Shown here: positions 15,108 to 23,900 of the stretch, piece after piece
How positions within the stretch are numbered: position 1 is the first letter of the stretch
Layout: the number at the start of each line of letters is the position of its first letter
Position numbers and translations under genes: made by a program
Source of the DNA: DASPFV01 sp035620975
Lineage (GTDB): Bacteria; Acidobacteriota; Vicinamibacteria; Vicinamibacterales; 2-12-FULL-66-21
Length of the DNA: 33,615 bases
Assembly: GCA_035620975.1 (NCBI GenBank)
Contig: DASPFV010000141.1
Location: forward strand, 1-33,615
Direction: 5' to 3'
Notes under the pieces: model-generated
The model's input: only the letters and a program-made list of their open reading frames with translations
What the model was told of the DNA's origin: nothing
Databases searched by the model: none

Positions 15108-16124
15108 TCACGGCCGCCGCGGGCCCTGAATTTCACGACAGATCGCGTCGGTGAACTCCGTCGTCGACGCCGTCCCGCCGAGATCGCGCGTCCGGACGCC
15201 GCCCGCTGACAGCACGCGGCCCAGCGCCTCCCTGACGTGGGCGCTGCGCTCGCGCTCGCCGAGATGGTCGAGCATCATCAGCGCCGACATCAGGAGCGCC
15301 GTGGGGTTCGCGAGATTCTTGCCCGCGATATCCGGCGCGCTGCCGTGCACGGCCTCGAACACCGCGCAGCCGGCGCCGACGTTCGCGCCGGGGACCACGC
15401 CGAGGCCGCCGACGAGGCCCGCGCAGAGGTCCGAGACGATGTCGCCGTACAGGTTCGGCAGCAGCAGCACGTCGAACCGCTCCGGGTGCATGACCAGGTG
15501 CATGCAGGCCGCATCGACGATGCGCTCGTCGTACGGGATGTTCGTGAAGTCGCGCGAGACGGCACGGGTGCTCTGGAGGAAGAGGCCGTCGCCGAGCTTC
15601 ATGATGTTCGCCTTGTGAATGGCGGTCACCCGGGTACGCCCGTTCGCCCGCGCGTGCTCGAACGCGAACCGCGCGATGCGCGTCGAGGCCTTCTCGGTGA
15701 TGATCTTCAGGCTCTCCACGACGCCGGGGACGACCTCGTGCTCGAGGCCCGAGTACAGATCCTCGGTGTTCTCGCGGACGATGACCAGGTCGACGCCGGT
15801 GAAGCGGCTCTCCACGCCGATCAGGTTCCGCACCGGCCGCACGTTCGCGTAGAGGTCCAGCGCCTTGCGCAGGCCGACGTTCACGCTGGTGAAGCCCTCG
15901 CCGATCGGAGTGGTGACGGGCCCTTTCAACGCGACGCGGTTCCTCCGGATCGACTCGAGCAGCTCCGCCGGGAGAGAAACGTTGAACCGCTCGAACGCCG
16001 TCACGCCGGCATCCTGGCGGTCCCAGTCGACGGGCACCCCGGCAACCTTGAAGATGCGGACGACCGACTCGGTCACTTCGGGCCCGATGCCGTCCCCCGG
16101 AATCAACGTGATTTGGTGAGCCAT
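15108..16124 (-). CDS. NAD-dependent isocitrate dehydrogenase (IDH/IMDH family)
   Basis: The 338-residue enzyme oxidatively decarboxylates a 2R,3S-hydroxyacid. The isocitrate-type substrate loop TSVNVGLRKALDLYANVRP (79-97) has the Ser80/Asn82/Arg86 pattern of isocitrate dehydrogenase rather than the Glu-Leu of isopropylmalate dehydrogenase. Other hallmarks are GDGIGPEV (10-17), VIVRENTEDLYSG (114-126), the metal site DIVSDL (228-233, within NLYGDIVSDL) and the cofactor block HGSAPDIAGK (260-269). Asp265 in that block, where NADP enzymes have Lys/Tyr, points to NAD+. The ATG is at 16124. It sits alone downstream of a repeat-filled spacer. A homoisocitrate dehydrogenase is a less likely alternative. 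Confidence 0.88.
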   Translation of the reverse strand: MAHQITLIPGDGIGPEVTESVVRIFKVAGVPVDWDRQDAGVTAFERFNVSLPAELLESIRRNRVALKGPVTTPIGEGFTSVNVGLRKALDLYANVRPVRNLIGVESRFTGVDLVIVRENTEDLYSGLEHEVVPGVVESLKIITEKASTRIARFAFEHARANGRTRVTAIHKANIMKLGDGLFLQSTRAVSRDFTNIPYDERIVDAACMHLVMHPERFDVLLLPNLYGDIVSDLCAGLVGGLGVVPGANVGAGCAVFEAVHGSAPDIAGKNLANPTALLMSALMMLDHLGERERSAHVREALGRVLSAGGVRTRDLGGTASTTEFTDAICREIQGPRRP

Positions 16125-16242
16125 CGATCTCGATCGATCTCAGCCTCGTCGGCGTTCGTGTCTGGTCCGTGGTGTATCGGCTGGCCAGACTGCCGCGCGA
16201 CCATGTGCGGGCAACCGCACCGCGTGAGCTCGTTCATCCGCC

Positions 16243-16275
16243 TCCGCCCTTCGGGCTACGGCGGACAAGTCCGCG
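16243..16275. repeat. 33-bp hairpin repeat, copy 1
   Basis: A 33-base segment identical to the one at 16329-16361. It contains two nested inverted repeats: TCCGCC ... GGCGGA (with inner CCC-TTC-GGG) and GCGGAC-AA-GTCCGC. A diverged copy lies near 5.7 kb. This is a palindromic intergenic repeat of the REP/BIME kind by structure only. Confidence 0.75.
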
Positions 16276-16328
16276 TCCCGAGAGTTCCGCGTTCATCCGC
16301 GTCCCGTGAGTTCTCGCGTGCATCCACG

Positions 16329-16361
16329 TCCGCCCTTCGGGCTACGGCGGACAAGTCCGCG
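16329..16361. repeat. 33-bp hairpin repeat, copy 2
   Basis: Exact second copy of the 33-base double-hairpin segment, 86 bases after the first. It ends three bases before the stop codon of the GAF-domain gene, so its hairpin could act as that gene's transcript end. The bases between copies are cat-ccgc/cat-ccac-type spacer sequence. Confidence 0.75.
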
Positions 16362-16363
16362 AT

Positions 16364-16828
16364 TCAGCGGGGAATCGCCGCCAGCCGCGGCGCGAGCACG
16401 GCGGCCAGACGTTCGAGCAGCTGCCGGTCCCGATCGCCGAACGCGGCGGGACGATCGCTGTCGACATCGAGCTCGCCGAGCACTTCCCCCTCGTGCATGA
16501 TGGGGACGACGATCTCCGATCGCGTGTCCACGCTGCAGGCCAGGTAACGCGGATCCGCGGTCACGTCGTCGACGACGATCGTGGCCTTTTCGCTGGCGGC
16601 CGCGCCGCAGATGCCGCGGCCGAGCGGGATTCGCGTATGCGGCGAGGGCTTGCCGACGTAGGGGCCGAGCACCAGCTCGTTGCTGAACAGCAGATAGATG
16701 CCGACCCACGAATAGTCGGGAAGCGCCTCTTTCAGCAGGCGGACGGTCGTTTCCATGGCGCCGGTCGCCTCGGTCTCCCTGTCGATGGCAGCTTCGATCC
16801 GCCTGAGCGTCTCCCCGTAATCCGGCAC
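16364..16828 (-). CDS. GAF-domain protein, probable free-methionine-(R)-sulfoxide reductase
   Basis: The 154-residue protein is a single GAF domain of the YebR/fRMsr group, which reduces free methionine-R-sulfoxide. Family blocks are WVGIYLL, RIPLGRGICGAAA, YLACSVDTRSEIVVPI and LGELDVDSD, with a closing FGDRDRQLLERLA. Two of the three cysteines of the E. coli enzyme are kept (GICG and YLAC); the first, usually before the RIPVGKG block, is His here (PSPHTRIPLGRG). The start is GTG at 16828, with AAGGAG eight nt upstream, giving MPDYGETL; the frame is open further upstream but without support. It ends three bases from a hairpin repeat. Confidence 0.78.
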   Translation of the reverse strand: MPDYGETLRRIEAAIDRETEATGAMETTVRLLKEALPDYSWVGIYLLFSNELVLGPYVGKPSPHTRIPLGRGICGAAASEKATIVVDDVTADPRYLACSVDTRSEIVVPIMHEGEVLGELDVDSDRPAAFGDRDRQLLERLAAVLAPRLAAIPR

Positions 16829-16997
16829 GGTGATCACTCCTTGGTGATGGGTGTCATGAAGACCGTGGCATTCGGTCGGCGATGCATCCCGTTGCCCGCG
16901 TCGCTCCTGCTCCGAAACTCCGGTAATCTCGGTGGTCGCGGCTTGCCAGCAAGGCGTCTCGCCGCCCTGACCATCACCGTATTCTGGAAGACAGCAC

Positions 16998-17486
16998 TCA
17001 ATCACGCAGCTCGAACAGCATCAGCACGAGCCCGCCGAGGATCGGCACGAGCTGCAGCAGTGTGGACTGCCCGTGCAGCCGTCCGAAGGCCGCACGGCGC
17101 GGGTCGTCTTCATGCAGGCTCGACGGGGCGACGCCGAGCTCCTGCTGCGAACGGGCGATGCGTGCCGACACGACGAGGCCCGAATAGAGGGACGCCGCGA
17201 GCATGGCCGTGGCGATACCCGCCCGCACGGCAAAGCGCCGCGGTCTCGGGCCGAGCACGGCTCGTGCAGCCAGCGACCCGAGCACGATTCCCCCGCAGCC
17301 GTACGCAACCAGGTGGAAGCGTCGCAGGACCTCGCCGAAGATGGCGCCGGAGAGCACGCGGCCGTCCGGGACGTGGCGGGCGTCGATCGTCTCGAAGATC
17401 GCGGGCGCGCCGACGGCCGCCAGCCCGAGCAGCCCGCCCACCCACACGGCGACCGCGATCAGACCCGCGTACCGGAGCGCAAGCAT
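16998..17486 (-). CDS. DUF4149-like integral membrane protein
   Basis: A 162-residue protein with four predicted membrane helices: about 4-28 (LIAVAVWVGGLLGLAAVG), 58-80 (LVAYGCGGIVLGSLAARAVLG), 88-110 (AGIATAMLAASLYSGLVVSAR) and 140-159 (LLQLVPILGGLVLMLFELR). The WVGGL, FGRLHGQS and C-terminal LVP blocks match the DUF4149/TMEM205-like group, whose function is unknown. The ATG at 17486 follows TATAAT by six nt, suggesting a leaderless mRNA; GAGGGG abuts the ATG, too close to serve as a normal ribosome site. It is divergent from the YyaL-like gene. Confidence 0.72.
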   Translation of the reverse strand: MLALRYAGLIAVAVWVGGLLGLAAVGAPAIFETIDARHVPDGRVLSGAIFGEVLRRFHLVAYGCGGIVLGSLAARAVLGPRPRRFAVRAGIATAMLAASLYSGLVVSARIARSQQELGVAPSSLHEDDPRRAAFGRLHGQSTLLQLVPILGGLVLMLFELRD

Positions 17487-17492
17487 CCCCTC

Positions 17493-17500
17493 ATTATAAT
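17493..17500. promoter_or_regulatory. Bidirectional TATAAT at a divergent promoter
   Basis: The palindrome ATTATAAT provides TATAAT on both strands: minus 17493-17498, six nt before the DUF4149 ATG, and plus 17495-17500, 96 nt before the YyaL-like ATG. No good -35 hexamer is visible for either direction. Confidence 0.45.
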
Positions 17501-17596
17501 TGCCCTGAACCGCCGGCTTCGGCCCTCGGCCTCGGCACGCCTCGAGATCGCGCCGTCCTGCCGGCTCCGCGCCGACGTCGGAACGCCAGTCCCGCC

Positions 17597-19066
17597 ATGC
17601 CCATCGACTGGAACGCCTGGAGCCCCGGGGCCTTCACGCGCGCGAGGCACGAGCGCAAGCCCGTCCTCCTCTCCCTCTCCGCAATCTGGTCCGTCTGCAG
17701 CCGGCAGATGGACGAGACGAGCTACGCCGACGAACGGGTCGTCGCCCTCGTCCGCGACGCGTTCGTGCCCGTGCGCGTCGACGCGGACCGGCGTCCCGAT
17801 ATCGCCGAACGCTACACCCTTGGCGGGCTGCCGACGACCGCGTTCCTGACGCCGGATGGCGCACTCATGGGCGGCGGCACGTTTGCTCCACCCGAGCGGC
17901 TGGCGGTCGTGCTGAGCCAGGCGGCGGCGGCCTTCGCGGCGGGTGCGCACGAGCGGCCGGCGGAGCTCGCCCCGTCTCCCGGTGCGACCTCGAGCGCGGC
18001 CGGCCCGATGCCGGATCCGGGGGAGCTCGAGACGATTGTCGAGGCCAGCTTCGATCCGATCTACGGCGGGTTCGGCGGCGAGCCCCGGTTTCCGTTGACG
18101 GCCCCCCTGGAGCTGGCCCTCGAGCGATGCCGCGGCACTGCCGACCCGGCCCAGCGGGTGATGCTCGAGCGGACGCTCGACGCCATGGGATGGAGCAGAC
18201 TGCACGACGAGCTGGACGGCGGGTTCTTCCGCGTTTCCGTCACGCGCGACTGGCAGACACCGCAGCACGAGAAGCTCCTCGAGACGAACGCGGCGCTGCT
18301 CGGCGTCTACGCCGAGGCTGCCGACGTCCTGCGCGTCGCGCGCTACGCCGAGCGCGCGCAGGATGTGCTTCGGTACGTGCAGACGTCGCTCGCCGACCAC
18401 GTGGACGGCGGATGGGCCGCGTCCCAAGCCTCCAGCCCGGCAGCGGATGACCCGGCACCGGCCGGGGCGCGCGGCGGCGTGATGCCGGGTCCGGTCGATC
18501 GCGTCCTCTACACGGACGCCAACGCCGCGATGGCGTCGGCCGCGCTGAGGGCGGCCCGCGTCTTCGACGATCCGGGACTCGCCGGGTTCGCGGTGCGCTC
18601 GCTCGAGCGCGTCGTGCTCGCCACCTATCTGCCCGGGCAGGGCGTCGCCCACTGGTTCGACGACGTGGAGCCGGGCCCGAGGGGGCTCCTGACGGACCAG
18701 CTGGCGATGGCCTCGGCGCACCTCGACGCCTACGAATCCACCGGCGACATCGTCTACGAGATGATGGCGGAAGAACTGGCGCATTACATGCTGCGCACGC
18801 TGTGGGATGCGGCGGCGGGCGGCTTCTTCGACAGGACCCAAATCCACGACGAGGAGGCGATCGGGTTGCTCGGCCAGCGGCTGAAGCCTTTCGTGGCCAA
18901 CTGCGAGGCGGCCCGGCTGCTGTCGAGATTGGCGGTCACCTCGCGCAACGACGAGTTCGCCGCCCGCGCGGAGGCGGTGCTGCACTTCGCCGGACCGCTC
19001 GCACGCGCGCACGGACCGCTCGCGGCCCACTACCTGCTTGCGCTCCGCCATGTCCCGATCCGGTGA
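17597..19066 (+). CDS. YyaL/DUF255 (thioredoxin-domain) family protein, short form
   Basis: The 489-residue protein has an N-terminal thioredoxin-like DUF255 domain (WNAWSPGAFTRARHERKPVL, VPVRVDADRRPDIAERY, GGLPTTAFLTPDG) followed by an (alpha/alpha)6-barrel-like region (YTDANAAMASAALRAARV, LTDQLAMASAHLDAYESTGD). The family, related to human SPATA20, normally has about 600-700 residues and a CxWCH centre; here the corresponding site reads WSVCSRQM (32-39), leaving a single Cys34. Disulfide chemistry of the usual type is therefore unlikely. The function of the family is unclear. The ATG at 17597 is the first Met that gives the conserved N-terminus; no clear ribosome site precedes it. Transketolase follows 18 nt later on the same strand. 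Confidence 0.78.
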   Translation: MPIDWNAWSPGAFTRARHERKPVLLSLSAIWSVCSRQMDETSYADERVVALVRDAFVPVRVDADRRPDIAERYTLGGLPTTAFLTPDGALMGGGTFAPPERLAVVLSQAAAAFAAGAHERPAELAPSPGATSSAAGPMPDPGELETIVEASFDPIYGGFGGEPRFPLTAPLELALERCRGTADPAQRVMLERTLDAMGWSRLHDELDGGFFRVSVTRDWQTPQHEKLLETNAALLGVYAEAADVLRVARYAERAQDVLRYVQTSLADHVDGGWAASQASSPAADDPAPAGARGGVMPGPVDRVLYTDANAAMASAALRAARVFDDPGLAGFAVRSLERVVLATYLPGQGVAHWFDDVEPGPRGLLTDQLAMASAHLDAYESTGDIVYEMMAEELAHYMLRTLWDAAAGGFFDRTQIHDEEAIGLLGQRLKPFVANCEAARLLSRLAVTSRNDEFAARAEAVLHFAGPLARAHGPLAAHYLLALRHVPIR

Positions 19067-19084
19067 TACACTCACCGTTTCGCC

Positions 19085-20947
19085 ATGCCTGCATCACCAC
19101 TCGCCACGCTGCGCAACATCGCTGCCGAGCTGCGGATCGACTCCATCCGGGCGACCACCGCAGCGGGCAGCGGACACCCGACGACGTGCATGTCCGCGGC
19201 CGAGATCGTGGCCACGCTGTTCTTCGCCGAGATGCGGTTCGATCCGCGCGATCCACAGAACCCCGACAACGATCGGTTCGTGCTGTCGAAGGGGCACGGG
19301 GCTCCGGTGCTGTACGCCGCCTGGGCCCAGGCCGGGCTCTTTCCACGCGAGGCGCTGCTGACGCTGCGCCGGATCGATTCCGATCTGGAGGGGCACCCCA
19401 CGCCGAGGCTGTCGTTCGTGGACGTTGCGACCGGATCGCTCGGCCAGGGGGTCTGCGCGGCCGTGGGCATCGCGCTCAACGCCCGCCGCATCGGCTCCGA
19501 CTACCGCACGTACGTGCTGCTCGGCGACGGCGAGCTGGCCGAAGGCTCGGTCTGGGAGGCGGCCTCGCTCGCCGAGCACCAGAAGCTCGACAACCTCTGC
19601 GCGATCATCGACGTGAACGCGCTCGGCCAGAGCCAGCCCACGCCCTTTCACCACGATCTGGACCGCATCGCCGTGCGCTGGAAGGCGTTCGGCTGGCACG
19701 CGCTCACGGTGGACGGCCACGACGTGCAGGCGCTGCTCGACGCGTACGACTCCGCGCGGACCACGACAGGGCGGCCGACGATCATCGTGGCGCGGACGTT
19801 GAAGGGCAAGGGCGTCTCGTGGCTCGAGGGACGCGAGAACTGGCACGGCAAACCGCTCAAGAAAGACGAGGCGGCCAGGGCGATTGCGGAGCTCGAGGCG
19901 CAGCGCGTGCCGGACGCCCTGAAGCCTGTCGTCCGACCGCCGGCCTCGAAGACGCGCCGTGAAGATCCGGCCGATTACTCGAAGCTGCCCGCGCCCGCTT
20001 ACGCGCTCGGCGACACGGTCGCCACCCGGGAAGCGTGGGGCACCGCGGTGGCCGCACTCGGCGGCGTCGATCCGCGCGTGGTCGTGCTCGATGCCGATGT
20101 GAAGAACTCCACGTTCAGCGAGCGCTTCGAGAAGCAGCATCCCGCCCGCTTCGTGGAGTGCTTCATCGCCGAGCAGGTGATGGTGGGTGCGGCCATGGGG
20201 CTGGCGGCGCGCGGCGCCATTCCGTTCCCCTCGACGTTCGCCTGTTTCCTGTCCAGGGCCGCCGACTTCATCCGCATGGCGGGCATCTCGTTCTCGAACG
20301 TCAAGTTCACCGGGTCGCACGTGGGCGTGTCGATTGGCGAGGACGGGCCCTCGCAGATGGCGCTGGAAGACCTTGCGATGATGCGTGCCGTGCCGGGGTG
20401 CACTGTGCTCTACCCGTGCGACGGAGTCAGCACCGAACGGCTCGTCGCCGAGATGGCGAGGACGCCCGGGCTGGTCTATATGCGGACGTCACGGCCGAAG
20501 ACGGCCGTCATCTACGGGACCGACGAGCGGTTCCCGGTCGGCGGGTCGAAGGTGCTCCGGCAGACCGACGGCGACGTAGCGACGGTCGTTGCCGCTGGAG
20601 TGACCGTATACGAGGCGCTGAAGGCCTGCGACGAGCTCCGGAAGGACGGGACGAACATCCGCGTCATCGACGCCTACTCGGTACACCCGATTGACGCGGC
20701 GACGCTGAGCGCGGCGGCGGAAGCCACCGGCGGGGTCGTCATCGCGGTCGAGGATCACTACAGCGCGGGCGGCCTGGGCGATGCCGTGGCCGAAGCGCTG
20801 GCACCCGCGGGAGTCGCGGTGCGGCGGCTGGCCGTGCGCGAGGTGCCCCGGAGCGGCCAGCCCGACGAGCTGCTCGATCGCTACGGCATCTCTGCGCGCC
20901 ACATCGTTCAGGCCGTGCGCGAGGCCAGGGTGCCCGTGCGGCGCTGA
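19085..20947 (+). CDS. tkt: Transketolase (single-chain, animal-type)
   Basis: The 620-residue enzyme moves two-carbon ketol units in the pentose phosphate or Calvin-type pathway. The thiamine-diphosphate domain has GSGHPTTCMSAAEI (28-41; H31), LSKGHGAP (67-74; H71), GSLGQG and the Mg site GDGELAEGSVWEA (147-159) with N178 of DVNALGQ about 30 residues later. The pyrimidine domain carries FIAEQVMVGAAMGLA, whose Glu activates the cofactor, and the C-terminal domain is complete (VEDHYSAGGLGDAVAEAL). Length and wording (RATTAAGSGHPTTC, RLGQ-like block) are closer to animal transketolases than to E. coli TktA. No Shine-Dalgarno is seen; TACACT lies 12 nt upstream. Confidence 0.93.
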   Translation: MPASPLATLRNIAAELRIDSIRATTAAGSGHPTTCMSAAEIVATLFFAEMRFDPRDPQNPDNDRFVLSKGHGAPVLYAAWAQAGLFPREALLTLRRIDSDLEGHPTPRLSFVDVATGSLGQGVCAAVGIALNARRIGSDYRTYVLLGDGELAEGSVWEAASLAEHQKLDNLCAIIDVNALGQSQPTPFHHDLDRIAVRWKAFGWHALTVDGHDVQALLDAYDSARTTTGRPTIIVARTLKGKGVSWLEGRENWHGKPLKKDEAARAIAELEAQRVPDALKPVVRPPASKTRREDPADYSKLPAPAYALGDTVATREAWGTAVAALGGVDPRVVVLDADVKNSTFSERFEKQHPARFVECFIAEQVMVGAAMGLAARGAIPFPSTFACFLSRAADFIRMAGISFSNVKFTGSHVGVSIGEDGPSQMALEDLAMMRAVPGCTVLYPCDGVSTERLVAEMARTPGLVYMRTSRPKTAVIYGTDERFPVGGSKVLRQTDGDVATVVAAGVTVYEALKACDELRKDGTNIRVIDAYSVHPIDAATLSAAAEATGGVVIAVEDHYSAGGLGDAVAEALAPAGVAVRRLAVREVPRSGQPDELLDRYGISARHIVQAVREARVPVRR

Positions 20948-20984
20948 GCCTCGCTCCGCACGCCGCCGGCGCCCGGCGCGAGCG

Positions 20985-23900
20985 CTACGGAACCGGTACC
21001 ATCTCGGTCCGTATCCTGAACATCCCCGAGAACATCTGCCGCAGCAGCTCGGGCCTCTCGCCGAGCAGATCGAAGAGGTCGTCGCGGTCGATCCTGAGCG
21101 CGAGGCCGCTCTTGACGACCCTGGCCGAGCGCCCGAGCGGCCGCCCCGCCATCGTGGAGAGGGCTCCGATGATCTCGCCGCCCCGGGCCGTGAGCGGTTC
21201 CGCGCCGGTGGAGGACGTGAGCGCGACCTCCCCGGACAGCACGAGCCAGAGCGCCGGCGCGGCAGACTCCGCGAAGAGCGTCGCCCCTTCCGACATGGGG
21301 ACGGCCGCGGCGAGTTCCGCAAGGCGCCGCATCTCTTCGGCGGAGACGCGCGCGAACAGGGGCACGTGCTGGAGGGCCAGCACCTTCTCGACCGCGCCGA
21401 GGCCGCCTTCGGCCAGCGCCGCCAGCTCCCGTGCGGCCGTCGTCGGGTGCACCGAGCGATCCGCGGAGCCCGCGCGTTCCGCGAGGGTGGCGAACAGCCC
21501 GCTCACGAGATCCGTGTTGTCGGCGAGCAGCGTGCGCAGCTCTTCCGTCGTCAGCGCCAGCGAGACGGCCAGGCCCGTGGTCCTCACCGTTTCGCGCATC
21601 GGGCTGCCCTGCAGCGCCTCGACGAATCCGAGCGCGGCCGGCGCCTCGACGGACGGGGGCTCGCCGTCGCGGCGGGCGCACGTCACGCGACCGTCGAGGA
21701 GCAGGTGGCTCGTCTCGGGCACGTTGCCTTCCTGCAGGAGGACCGTGCCGGGGTCGTGGCGCACCTGGCGTGCGGCGCCGGCGATCCGGAAGAGCTCGTC
21801 GACGCTGACCGACGCGAACAGGGGCAGGTGCCGCAGGCGGCCTGCGAGCTCGGCGGCCGGGAGCGGCTCGAGCCACAGCTCGCGGCGGCGCTCCGCCGGC
21901 ATCCGGTGCTCGGCCAGCGCCCAGGAGGCGGCCTCGAAGACGTACCAGTCCCGCACGTCCCGATGAGCCAGCACGTGTTCCACGTCGTCGGCCAGCGACC
22001 AGATCTGCTGCTGGCGCACGACGTCGATGGCGGCGGCGGCGACGACCTGATCGTCCTCGTTGATGAGCTGGAGCAGCGTTTCCTCGACGTCTCGAGGCCT
22101 GGTCCGCAGCAGCACGTTGCCGCGCCGGACGCGCTCCTCGCGAGGCAGGTCCTCGAGGATCGGCAGAATCCGCTTCCGCAGCTGACCCGTGAGCAGGTTG
22201 TCGAGGTACTCCGAGGCGTTCGCACGGCTGCGGCTGTCGCCGTGCTCGAGCGTCCACCGTGCGGCCACGATGTCGCGCCAGGGATAGATGAGCGACAGGA
22301 GGAGGAAGACTCGGTTCTTCGTCCGGCCCATCTTCTCGGTCAGCGCCCGCGCGAGCAGGGAATCGGCGGACAGGCGCCGGCTGCCGAACAGGTTCTCGGA
22401 GAGCGACAGGTAGGTGAAGTAGCTGCGCCCTTCGACGAGGACCTGGGCCTCGATCGGGTCGTGCTCGAACCTGAACTCCGGGTGCTCGCGGCGCAGCCGC
22501 TCGAGCGAGGCAATCACCTTGTACCTGAGGAAGCCGTCCTTCTGGTCGAGCCCGGCCACGAGGACATCGACCGCCTCCTGCGACGGGATCAGCGCGAGCG
22601 TGGCGGGAATGTGACGCCGGACCCAGACGTCCTCGTCCTGGTCGCGCATGAAATGCGCGAGGGCAGGGATCACCGCTGGCCCGTAGCCCACCAGCACGGC
22701 ACGGGCACGGCCCTTGAGCCGACGGTGCCTGAGCAGCGTCACGAGCGTCGGCACGAAGACGAAGTCGCCGCTCCCTGCCGCGAGCACGCTTTCCATCGCC
22801 TCGTCGGCGACTTCGGGGGCCGGGTCGTACAGCAGCGGGATGAGGAGAGGACGGAACCGCGGGCTGGCGATCTGCCGCACGGCGGCGGCAACCTCGCGGC
22901 GCACGGCGCGCGCCGCATCGCTCGAATCGGATGACATCTCCTCCAGGGCGGCCTGCGCCGCTTCCACGTCTCTCGCGTCCGCGCTTCCGGCCAGCGCGAT
23001 GGCGGCCGTGGCGCGAATCCTGGGATCGGCGTCGGCGAGCAGCGGCCGCGCGACCGTCGCCGCATCGTCGTGGCTGATCGACACCATCGCGCCCACGGCG
23101 GCGGCGCGCACGCCTGGCTCGGAATCCCCGAGCATGCGCCGGATCTGCGGCAGCCACTGGGCCGCGATGTCGCCGCGCACGGCGCCGAGCGCGCCGAGCG
23201 CACGCGTGCGGACCCGCGGGGACTCGTGATAGAGGAGCAGGGGCGTGACGAGGTTCCGCTTGTCGAGCGACTCCAGCACGTCGATCGCGTAGACGACCCT
23301 CGCGGGCTCGGGATGCGCGAGCTCCTGCACCAGGGTCTCGACGGTCGACAGCTCCGAGCCGCTGAGCCGGACGGCATCGGGCTGGACGACCCGGCGCTCC
23401 AGGCTCTGGCGGAACGAGGCGACGTACTCGCGCTTGGCCCGGAACGCCATGAAATACCAGAGAGCCGCCAGCGCGAGGCTCACGAAGCTGAGCTGATACC
23501 AGGCGAGAGAAAGCCCCCACGGCTGAATCAGCACGAGCATGCCGAGCGCGCCGATCCCCCGCGAGATGCGGTCCACGGTCACGTCGACGAACGGCTTCAC
23601 CTCCTGCCGCAGCTCGGTCGGCAGCGGCAGGAACAGGACCTCGCGCGTGGTCTTGTCGACCGTGTACCGGAACGACCGGTCCATGACGCTCGCGACGGCA
23701 GGCGCCCACAGCACCTGATTGACGATGATCATCGCCGCCGTGAGCCCCAGGTTCGTCGGAAGGATGAGCAGCGCGAACCCGATGCCGAGATAGCGGTGGA
23801 TCCTGGGAGTGATCCAGACCTGGATGACGAACGCAGCAGCCGACAGGGCGAAGCGGACCTGGGCGAGAAACGCCCCGATGGCGTCTTCCTGGCCGGCGCC

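Noticed and set aside
20948..20984. GC-rich inverted bases between transketolase and the NTT/HEAT/cNMP gene as a terminator
   Set aside because: A stem is possible but no T-run follows on either strand, so it is not called.
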